Source: Oligoflexia bacterium
GTDB taxonomy: Bacteria > Bdellovibrionota > UBA1018 > CAIMNF01
Assembly: GCA_903842755.1 (NCBI GenBank)
Contig: CAIMNF010000130.1
Location: 1-6,187 of the forward strand
Direction: 5' to 3'
DNA: 6,187 nt
Part shown: in pieces, positions 1 through 5,142 of the stretch
Layout of the letters: each line of letters opens with the position of its first letter
How positions within the stretch are numbered: the first letter of the stretch is position 1
Position numbers and translations under genes: made by a program
Notes under the pieces: generated by a model
What the model was told of the DNA's origin: nothing
Database searches by the model: none
What the model saw: only the letters and a program-made list of their open reading frames with translations

Positions 1-9
1 AAATAATAT

Positions 10-15
10 TATAAA
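10..15 (+). promoter_or_regulatory. Possible -10 box of the ATP-grasp gene
   Basis: TATAAA lies 20 bases before the ATG at 36, inside a very AT-rich leader. If used, it would start a transcript near position 22 with a leader of only about 14 bases. Any -35 box would lie outside the window, and AT-rich DNA yields such hexamers by chance, so this is a weak call. No good Shine-Dalgarno sequence precedes the ATG; the only candidate is GAG at 24-26, nine bases upstream. Confidence 0.22.
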
Positions 16-35
16 CTTTTTGCGAGTAAAATTTT

Positions 36-941
36 ATGTCCACTCAAAAGCCCGTCGCATTTCTCATCGTAAAAGATTACCTGGCACACATCGCGGACTG
101 CCCTGATTTTATCGACGAATATGAGTACCTTAAGCCCCTTTTTAAGGAGCAAAACGTCGACCTTGTACTCGTGGACTGGCAAGACGCGCGAGTGAACCTC
201 TCCCAGTTTCAATTCCTGATCCCCAAATGCGTTTGGAACTACATGAATTGCGCCCAAGAGTTTGAAGCGTTTTTAAGGCGAATGATCCTGGAGAAAATTC
301 CACTTAAAAATTCTGCCCAAACTGTTCTTTGGAATATGCGAAAAACCTATTTATTAGATCTCAAGCAAAAGGGGCTAGAAGTAGGCGAACTTGAAATTAT
401 TCCGCAAATTACCTCCTTGAGTGCTGAAATCCTGGAGTCAAAGATCAGCCATTGGAAACAAAAATTTGGGTCAACGATGGTTGCAAAGCCCTCCATTGGA
501 GGAGGAGCAAAGGACACGCAACGCTTTAGTACAAAAGAAGCCTTGGGCCAGTTACCCCTTTTTCAAAAAATTCTTCTGGAAGCTGATCTTGTGCTTCAGC
601 CGTTTCATTCAGAAATTGCCCAATTGGGCGAGTTTTCGTATTTCTTTTTTGGCGGGCAATTTGCACATGCCATTCACAAGGTGCCTAAAAGTGGCGATTA
701 TAGGGCACATCAGCGCTTTGGTGCGGTAAACCTAACCGATCATCCTACCGAGGACGAAATTGCGCAAGCCAAGCGCTTTCTTGCGGCGACTCCTGATCCC
801 TTACGTTATGCGCGGGTCGATTGTTTTAAACGTGAGGGGAAATTGATCTTAGTGGAGTTAGAACTGATCGAACCTTATCTCTATTTTGAACGCACAACGG
901 AACAAAGTGCCAAGCTTTTAGTGAAGAGCCTCTTGGCTTAA
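36..941 (+). CDS. ATP-grasp ligase-like protein, RimK / glutathione-synthetase type (DcsG-like)
   Basis: A 301-residue soluble protein with an ATP-grasp fold, the fold of enzymes that use ATP to join a carboxylate to an amine or thiol through an acyl-phosphate. The visible motifs run in family order. KTYLLDL lies at about 103-109. VAKPSIGGGAKDT at 149-161 carries the ATP-binding Lys151 and a glycine-rich loop. LQPF is at 187-190, followed by GEFSYFFFGG at 198-207 and HAIHKVPKSGDYR at 211-223. The C-terminal metal/ATP site is ARVD at 259-262 plus ELELIEP at 274-280. The last motif resembles the prokaryotic glutathione-synthetase ATP-binding domain and the cycloserine-pathway ligase DcsG more than classic RimK, which has an E-x-N metal motif. 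The first roughly 95 residues form an alpha/beta region matching a pre-ATP-grasp domain. There is no signal peptide. The gene stands alone on the plus strand, so context gives no substrate. The fold is fairly sure; the reaction is unknown. Confidence 0.88.
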   Translation: MSTQKPVAFLIVKDYLAHIADCPDFIDEYEYLKPLFKEQNVDLVLVDWQDARVNLSQFQFLIPKCVWNYMNCAQEFEAFLRRMILEKIPLKNSAQTVLWNMRKTYLLDLKQKGLEVGELEIIPQITSLSAEILESKISHWKQKFGSTMVAKPSIGGGAKDTQRFSTKEALGQLPLFQKILLEADLVLQPFHSEIAQLGEFSYFFFGGQFAHAIHKVPKSGDYRAHQRFGAVNLTDHPTEDEIAQAKRFLAATPDPLRYARVDCFKREGKLILVELELIEPYLYFERTTEQSAKLLVKSLLA

Positions 942-950
942 GAAACTGAG

Positions 951-1331
951 TCAGCGTGTATTTAAGATTCGAATCGCTCGGGCGCGCGTATCGATGCCCC
1001 GGCTCCAAATGCCCGATTTTGTTTGGGTGGACTGATCAATGATCAATCCATTTGCTCCGAGCAATCTTGCCTTTTCTTTTAAGTGGGGCAGGGCTTTTTC
1101 TAACGTCACGTTTTGATATTTTCCTGCATCAGAATATTCTACAATTCCAAGTGTTTCATAAGCCTGACCGACGTCTTTTTCACTCGCAAAAACGCTAACT
1201 TCGGTAGAATCGGGTAAGGCCGCATACGTATGCGCTCCGGTAGGAGTGACCGTGGTCGATGCGCATCCGACCAGCTGAACGAGACCAAAAGCAAGACTTG
1301 TGGCTAACGTAAGTTTGGTGATTCTCTTCAT
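951..1331 (-). CDS. Small lipoprotein of unknown function
   Basis: A 126-residue secreted lipoprotein. A basic N-terminus (MKRITK) leads into a hydrophobic stretch ending in the lipobox LVGC, with the lipidated Cys at residue 23. The residue after it is Ala, not Asp, so the Lol pathway should send it to the outer membrane. The mature part (about 100 residues) has two patches: EVSVFASEKDVGQAYETLG, and a helix ending KEKARLLGANGLII. This is the pattern of small alpha/beta lipoproteins of the DUF4156/RcsF-like or YbjQ-like kind, but I cannot assign a family firmly. I chose the ATG at 1331 over the one at 1337. The AAGGA core sits five bases before the former but runs straight into the latter, and the difference is only two residues. 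It is last in a group with the four-cysteine membrane protein and the DksA homologue, and its stop is 9 bp from the stop of the convergent ATP-grasp gene. Confidence 0.85.
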   Translation of the reverse strand: MKRITKLTLATSLAFGLVQLVGCASTTVTPTGAHTYAALPDSTEVSVFASEKDVGQAYETLGIVEYSDAGKYQNVTLEKALPHLKEKARLLGANGLIIDQSTQTKSGIWSRGIDTRARAIRILNTR

Positions 1332-1332
1332 A

Positions 1333-1371
1333 TTCATCCTTAAAATTTGTCCTTAAAATTCGTCCTTAAAA
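1333..1371 (-). repeat. Three tandem 13-bp repeats carrying Shine-Dalgarno cores
   Basis: Reading the minus strand, 1371-1359 is TTTTAAGGACGAA, 1358-1346 is TTTTAAGGACAAA and 1345-1333 is TTTTAAGGATGAA. The units are exactly contiguous and share TTTTAAGGA. The first contains the TAA stop of the upstream membrane-protein gene. The third contains an ATG and supplies the AAGGA for the next ATG, which starts the lipoprotein. The array therefore fills the whole junction and presents three copies of the ribosome-binding core, of which only the last is correctly spaced from a start codon. Confidence 0.85.
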
Positions 1372-1758
1372 CTCTTTTACGGCGTCCTTTAAGCTACCGT
1401 GTTCGCAAGAAACATTTCGAATATCCTTCAAGCCCTCCGCCCAACCAAAACCGCGATTTTGATCGTCTTCTTCTTGCTTTAAGTCCGTACACTTTTGTCC
1501 ACACAAGAATCCGTCGGCGAGCGCTTTATTACCAATTCCATCATCTAAAATAACTTGATCATGGATGAAAGACAATCCTTCTTCTCGGCAACTTTTCTCA
1601 CTTAAAAAAAAACCAAGGCCGTCTTCGTACATTCCGTTTTGTTTAGAATACACAAACAATTGCCACTGGTGCGCGCGCATCCAAATCCATGCGCTCACGG
1701 CTCCAAGGGACAGGACCAGGATTATGCTCAACCCCTTTTTTTTAGTGAATAAATTCAA
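1366..1758 (-). CDS. Membrane-anchored four-cysteine protein, unknown function
   Basis: A 130-residue protein that I do not recognise. A short basic N-terminus (KKK at 6-8) precedes one hydrophobic helix at about 10-27, followed by WMRAHQWQLF. This suggests an inner-membrane anchor with residues from about 30 onward in the periplasm. It has no lipobox and no clear cleavage site. The outer part holds four cysteines (57, 86, 90 and 118, with CGQKC at 86-90), which could form two disulfides, and an acidic run QEEDDQ at 95-100. The start is uncertain. The frame opens at a TTG that overlaps the end of the DksA gene by 17 bp, with no good Shine-Dalgarno sequence before it. Translation may therefore depend on ribosomes finishing dksA. 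No ATG start would keep both the basic residues and the helix. A run of eight A and four G covers codons 6-9. The gene ends inside the 13-bp repeat array and is followed closely by the lipoprotein. Confidence 0.68.
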   Translation of the reverse strand: MNLFTKKKGLSIILVLSLGAVSAWIWMRAHQWQLFVYSKQNGMYEDGLGFFLSEKSCREEGLSFIHDQVILDDGIGNKALADGFLCGQKCTDLKQEEDDQNRGFGWAEGLKDIRNVSCEHGSLKDAVKEF

Positions 1759-2128
1759 ACCGATGGCCCAGAATGGCAGAGGCGCTCAGCTTTTCTTCTT
1801 CCTCTTTGCAAGAGATGCAAAGGCTCGTGGTTGGCCGCGCCTGAAGCCTTCTGATTTCGATTGCGTCTCCACAGTTATCGCATTCGCCATAGGTGCCTTC
1901 GTCGATCCGGCGAATCGCTTCGTTAATTTTTTTAAGGGTAAAAGTTTCTCGATTCTTAAGCTGCATCCGCATATTCTGTTCGATGTCGGTTGTCGCTTGA
2001 TCGACTTCGTCTTTGCCCTCATCCGGACGAACCATTAAGTGCTCGTCCATGACGGCCACGTTGGTCAAAATTTGCTCGCGTTGTTGAACGAAAATTTTCT
2101 TGAATTTGATCAAGTCATTTTTTCTCAT
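1742..2128 (-). CDS. dksA: DksA/TraR-family zinc-finger transcription factor
   Basis: A 128-residue DksA homologue. Proteins of this family enter the secondary channel of RNA polymerase and, with ppGpp where present, change initiation at rRNA, tRNA and amino-acid promoters. Residues 1-40 form the first helical arm. DEVDQA at 40-45 matches the D-x-x-D-x-A motif of the E. coli coiled-coil tip (Asp40, Asp43, Ala45). The second arm follows at about 46-78. The zinc finger is C83-x2-C86-x17-C104-x2-C107 with the typical IRRLQARPT between, so all four cysteines are present. It is about 20 residues shorter than E. coli DksA, mostly at the N-terminus, but the tip and finger are complete, as in a canonical DksA and unlike a half-size TraR. 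The ATG has a GAGGGG ribosome site at 2142-2137. It heads the downstream group, 123 bp after mglA, and the next gene overlaps its last 17 bp. Confident for the family; ppGpp dependence is inferred. Confidence 0.94.
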   Translation of the reverse strand: MRKNDLIKFKKIFVQQREQILTNVAVMDEHLMVRPDEGKDEVDQATTDIEQNMRMQLKNRETFTLKKINEAIRRIDEGTYGECDNCGDAIEIRRLQARPTTSLCISCKEEEEKLSASAILGHRFEFIH

Positions 2129-2145
2129 GTTGAGTTCCCCTCTGT

Positions 2146-2154
2146 CTTATAGCA
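2146..2154 (-). promoter_or_regulatory. Candidate extended -10 promoter for dksA
   Basis: On the minus strand TGCTATAAG reads as an extended -10 element (TG-n-TATAAG) ending 17 bases before the dksA ATG. Transcription would start about 7 bases later, giving a very short leader that just keeps the GAGGGG ribosome site. No -35 box lies at the right distance; that place is taken by a G-rich tract at 2167-2184. A TTGACT at 2160-2155 is too close to pair with this -10. The gap to mglA (123 bp, against 10 bp or less between recR and its two neighbours) supports a separate promoter here. Confidence 0.4.
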
Positions 2155-2166
2155 AGTCAATGCTAT

Positions 2167-2184
2167 CCCCATCCCACCACCGCC
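2167..2184 (-). other. G-rich tract with two-tier G-quadruplex potential
   Basis: The minus strand reads GGCGGTGGTGGGATGGGG, giving five G-runs of two to four separated by one or two bases. It lies 13-30 bases upstream of the candidate extended -10 box of dksA and covers the position of a -35 box. Two-tier quadruplexes are often weak, so this records a sequence property and not a proven structure. Confidence 0.4.
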
Positions 2185-2251
2185 TTCTCAAAAAGACGCT
2201 CTCTACTTTCGCCCTTTTTTAAAGTTACGTGCACCCGTTGTTTTCGCGATG

Positions 2252-2845
2252 TTAGGATTCCTTCCTACCTCTTAAAGCATCGATGACCATTTGGCTAATC
2301 ATTTCTAAAGTTTCCATGACGCCTTTGCCTGTATGGGCGGTCGCTTCGAAGTAAGGACGCTTACCCGGATTGAAAGTTGCTTCCAAATCTTTTAGCGGCA
2401 TGGCTTGCTCTAGGTCACGTTTGTTATACTGAAAAACAAGCGGAATTCTGGCCAAATCATAGCCTTGCCGCTCAAGCGCCTTTTGAAAGTTTTCAAACGC
2501 CTCCAGGTTCGCATCCATTCGTTCGGGGGCCGAGTCCACCACAAAAACGACCCCATCGACACCCTTCAAAATAAAATCGCGCGACGCTTCGTAAAAGGTT
2601 TGACCCGGTATGGTATAAAGATGAAATCGCGTCTTATAGCCACGAACTTCGCCGACTGAAAGCGGTAAAAAGTCGAAAAATAGCGTGCGCTCGTTCTCCG
2701 TACTCAAACTTACAAGCTTACCGGCTTTGCCCGTCTGCGTATTTTCGTAAATATATTGAACATTCGTGGTCTTTCCGCCCAAACCCGTACCCACGTATAC
2801 AATTTTACAATTTACTTCTTTTGAAACGGGGTTTACGAAACTCAT
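2252..2845 (-). CDS. mglA: MglA-family Ras-like GTPase (cell polarity / motility)
   Basis: A 197-residue small GTPase that matches Myxococcus MglA almost end to end, from the opening MSFVNP-S-EVNCKIVY onward. MglA-GTP marks the leading pole, driving gliding and type IV pilus motility in Myxococcus; in Bdellovibrio it is tied to prey invasion and pilus function. The GTPase motifs are visible. The P-loop GTGLGGKT at 19-26 has Lys25 and Thr26. Switch I spans STENERTLFFDFLP at 48-61, and G3 is TIPGQ at 78-82. The base-binding NKRD is at 141-144, and an ATAHTGKG motif lies at 168-175. Arg53 and Gln82, the pair used for hydrolysis in Myxococcus MglA, are both kept. The P-loop has Thr-Gly-Leu-Gly where the Myxococcus protein, as I remember it, has Pro-Gly-Leu-Cys. 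Its start lies 10 bp after recR, and the likely Shine-Dalgarno AGTGAG overlaps the recR stop, so the two are cotranscribed. No mglB (the usual GAP partner) is in the window. Confidence 0.97.
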   Translation of the reverse strand: MSFVNPVSKEVNCKIVYVGTGLGGKTTNVQYIYENTQTGKAGKLVSLSTENERTLFFDFLPLSVGEVRGYKTRFHLYTIPGQTFYEASRDFILKGVDGVVFVVDSAPERMDANLEAFENFQKALERQGYDLARIPLVFQYNKRDLEQAMPLKDLEATFNPGKRPYFEATAHTGKGVMETLEMISQMVIDALRGRKES

Positions 2846-2855
2846 GTGCGCGATC

Positions 2856-3449
2856 TCACTTTAACATTTCTGTTCTATTTTCGAGTGCCTTGCCTAAAGT
2901 CTGCCTATCTGTAAATTCTATCGTTCCTCCAAAGGGGATACCATAGGCAACTTGCGAAATTTTGATTCCGATGGGTTTTAACAGTCGGGATAAATACATG
3001 GCCGTGGCTTCGCCTTCTACCGATGGGTTTAGGGCAAAGATCACTTCTTGGATATCGTGGTTTTTGATTCGGACAAAAAGTTCTTTCATTCTAATATCTT
3101 CCGGGCCGACGCCCTCTAAGGGCGACAAGAGTCCATGCAGAACATGATAAACGCCTTTATAGGTCCCGGTTTTTTCAACCGGCGTTACATCACTGGGGCG
3201 CTCGACCACGCAAATTTGGTTCTGGTCGCGCTTCACGTCGACACAAATTTCGCAGCGCTCGTGCTCCGAAAAATTAAAGCAATTCACACAGTTTTTTAAT
3301 TTTTGTTTTGCGTCCCTTAGGGCAAACGCCAAACCATCCGAGTACTCTGCGTCTTGATTCAAAATATAATACGCCAATCGGGTGGCGGATTTTTCTCCGA
3401 TTCCGGGAAGCTTGGAGAGTTCAAAAATGAGCTTGGATAAGGGGTTCAT
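2856..3449 (-). CDS. recR: Recombination mediator protein RecR
   Basis: A 197-residue RecR, close to the usual length of about 200. RecR forms a ring-shaped clamp and works with RecO (and RecF) to load RecA on SSB-coated gaps in the cytoplasm. The N-terminal helix-hairpin-helix includes LPGIGEKSATRLAYYIL at 14-30. A four-cysteine zinc finger follows at C54, C57, C66 and C69. The Toprim domain starts at ICVVERPSDV (79-88) and includes NPSVEGEATAMYL (141-153). The C-terminal AYGIPFGGTIEFTDRQTLG at 168-186 is the typical RecR closing segment. The ATG overlaps the dnaX stop in an ATGA (3449-3446) with no strong ribosome site, which points to translational coupling with DnaX. In many bacteria the nucleoid protein gene ybaB/ebfC lies between dnaX and recR; here there is no room for it. 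Confidence 0.98.
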   Translation of the reverse strand: MNPLSKLIFELSKLPGIGEKSATRLAYYILNQDAEYSDGLAFALRDAKQKLKNCVNCFNFSEHERCEICVDVKRDQNQICVVERPSDVTPVEKTGTYKGVYHVLHGLLSPLEGVGPEDIRMKELFVRIKNHDIQEVIFALNPSVEGEATAMYLSRLLKPIGIKISQVAYGIPFGGTIEFTDRQTLGKALENRTEMLK

Positions 3450-5089
3450 TTAATTTCTATTCCCGTCAATTCCGCACCAAAAAGAGCCCGAGCCTCCTGA
3501 ACCACCTCGTTTGATAAGATGGTTCGCACTTTCTCTTCGTGCGACTCTCGGCGCAGGCGCTCCGCCCGTTCGGCCACACTCTCGCCGTTCACTTGCGAAA
3601 AATAAACCTCCGGCACAAAGCGGGCCCCAAAATAAGACTCCACCATGCTTAACAATTGGTCGCGAAAAGGCTTTTGCATCAGTTGATCGGCCTTGGGCTT
3701 GTCTTTTTCTCGAAACCCAATCTTAAATCGATTTTCCCCGTCCCCTGGAATGACCCATTCCACTACCGACTCTAACAAAATGGCTAAGACGGGCTTTAAT
3801 TTAAAGCAATGTGCATTAAAACCTTCCCAAGTCTTCGCGCTTGATGGCGCTGCCACTGGCACTGGCACTGGAACTGGCGCTGGGGAAGGTAAGTGAGGGC
3901 TCTCGGCGCCACCTTGAACAACGCCTACCTTAAGGAGTGGCTCGCTTGGCCGAAGTGACCCCCGATCGTCATGATTTACTTTAAAAAGGACTTCTGCGGC
4001 GGCGGTCTTAATGACTAACAAATCAAAAATCAATTTCGGCTGGCTTGCGCGAGATAACAAATCTAACCCGTGGTGGAGAACCTGAAAAATAAGCTCGTTT
4101 TCTTCCAACGGGCGCGCGCTTCCTAGCGTTGAAATTTGCTTTAATTCATCATCACTAAAATGGGTATCCGGCTTCTCCACCCCCACCTGTTGGAGAATCA
4201 GGGCGTGCAGCATTTCTTGGAGCGATTTTAAGAGGACTTTTAAATCGACCCCTTGATTAAAAGCCATTTGTACGATCTGTAGGGCATCTTTTACGTTTCG
4301 TAAACTGATTCCCTGAAGCAAGGAAAACACCATCTCGGTACCGATCAGACCCACACTTTCGCGAACAGCTTGTGCGGTGATTTTATTGCCTGCAAACGAA
4401 ATGACTTGGTCTAAAATGGAAAGAGCGTCCCGCATGGACCCCTCCGCCGCGCGCGCAATCAGACTTAATGCAGCAGCTTCAATCTCGATTCCTTCTAGCC
4501 CGGCAATTTCTTTTAAATGCTCGGTCACTTGGGCTACCGTAACCCGTTTAAAATCAAAGCGTTGGCAACGACCTAAAATCGTTTCGGGGATTTTATGCGC
4601 TTCCGTAGTCGCAAAAATAAAGACAATATGCTCGGGCGGCTCTTCTAGCGTTTTTAATAAAGCATTGAAGGCTGCGGTGGACAACATGTGAACTTCGTCG
4701 ATGATGTAAATTTTAAACTTGCCGGTTGCAGGCAAAAAACGAACTTGGTCCCGAATTTCACGGATCGAGTCCACTCCGTTGTTCGATGCCCCATCAATTT
4801 CAATCACATTTGGGCTAATTCCTGCGGTTATTTCCGTACAATCGGAACAGTGATCGCAAGAAAAAAGCAACCCCTCTTTTTCTTGAACATTCGGGCACCG
4901 AAGTGCTTTTGAAAAAATCCGTGCGATGGACGTTTTCCCAATTCCGCGAGAACCTGAAAACACATAGGCCTGATGGGTTCGGTTCAAGCGAATCGCGTTG
5001 ACCAAGGTTCGGACAACGGAACGCTGACCCACAATGTCTGAAAACTGTTTAGACCTATATTTTCTTGCCAGGACCACGTAGCCACTCAT
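3446..5089 (-). CDS. dnaX: DNA polymerase III subunit tau/gamma (clamp loader)
   Basis: A 547-residue DnaX, the ATPase that builds the clamp-loader complex and, as full-length tau, tethers polymerase cores and the DnaB helicase. It is near the length of Bacillus DnaX (about 560) and shorter than E. coli tau (643). The start MSGYVVLARKYRSKQFSDIVGQ is the standard N-terminus. Walker A GSRGIGKTS is at 46-54. Zinc-binding cysteines are 65, 78, 81 and 84, and Walker B is IYIIDEVHM at 127-135. Sensor 1 lies near TT at 161-162. The arginine-finger motif reads GRC at 173-175 rather than the usual SRC, keeping the Arg. Sensor 2 is GSMRDALSILDQ at 217-228, with the collar domain to about 370. A Pro/Val-rich linker at 398-416 precedes a C-terminal domain of about 130 residues. 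I see no zero-frame slippery heptamer near the linker, so a frameshifted gamma is not predicted. The ATG lies 53 bp after mltG, lacks a clear ribosome site, and overlaps recR downstream. Confidence 0.98.
   Translation of the reverse strand: MSGYVVLARKYRSKQFSDIVGQRSVVRTLVNAIRLNRTHQAYVFSGSRGIGKTSIARIFSKALRCPNVQEKEGLLFSCDHCSDCTEITAGISPNVIEIDGASNNGVDSIREIRDQVRFLPATGKFKIYIIDEVHMLSTAAFNALLKTLEEPPEHIVFIFATTEAHKIPETILGRCQRFDFKRVTVAQVTEHLKEIAGLEGIEIEAAALSLIARAAEGSMRDALSILDQVISFAGNKITAQAVRESVGLIGTEMVFSLLQGISLRNVKDALQIVQMAFNQGVDLKVLLKSLQEMLHALILQQVGVEKPDTHFSDDELKQISTLGSARPLEENELIFQVLHHGLDLLSRASQPKLIFDLLVIKTAAAEVLFKVNHDDRGSLRPSEPLLKVGVVQGGAESPHLPSPAPVPVPVPVAAPSSAKTWEGFNAHCFKLKPVLAILLESVVEWVIPGDGENRFKIGFREKDKPKADQLMQKPFRDQLLSMVESYFGARFVPEVYFSQVNGESVAERAERLRRESHEEKVRTILSNEVVQEARALFGAELTGIEIK
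3854..3883 (-). repeat. 6-bp tandem repeat encoding the Pro-Val linker of DnaX
   Basis: Five contiguous 6-bp units lie inside dnaX. Written on the plus strand, three are exact CACTGG (3854-3871), followed by AACTGG and CGCTGG. The minus strand codes for alternating Pro and Val residues in the hinge between the collar and the C-terminal domain. Because the unit is two codons, loss or gain of copies changes hinge length without breaking the frame. Confidence 0.85.
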
Positions 5090-5142
5090 GGGCTGAAGCT
5101 TATGAATTTACAGATAATCGTGCAACCAAATTCCTCAAGAAG

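Noticed and set aside
421..729. A 102-codon plus-strand open frame inside the ATP-grasp gene
   Set aside because: It is a second-frame shadow of a gene whose ATP-grasp motifs are all in the other frame, and its translation shows no motif of its own.
1565..2038. A 157-codon plus-strand open frame antisense to the DksA and membrane-protein genes
   Set aside because: It lies opposite clear coding sequence with intact DksA motifs. Its translation has low-complexity basic and Phe-rich stretches, and it has no recognisable domain.
2163..2234. A 23-codon GTG-started frame in the mglA-dksA gap (minus strand)
   Set aside because: It has no ribosome site, overlaps the candidate promoter region, and its translation is unremarkable.
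2129..2251. An intrinsic terminator after mglA
   Set aside because: Only a weak 5-bp ACTTT/AAAGT pairing with an A-rich loop and no T-run was found, too little to call.
3979..3988. CTTTTTAAAG (minus strand) in dnaX as a programmed frameshift site for a gamma form
   Set aside because: The zero-frame codons are CTT TTT AAA G, so the T-TTA-AAG heptamer is out of register for a -1 slip. I also see no strong stem-loop behind it.
4377..4691. A 104-codon plus-strand frame inside dnaX
   Set aside because: It lies antisense to the conserved ATPase core of DnaX and has no motif of its own.
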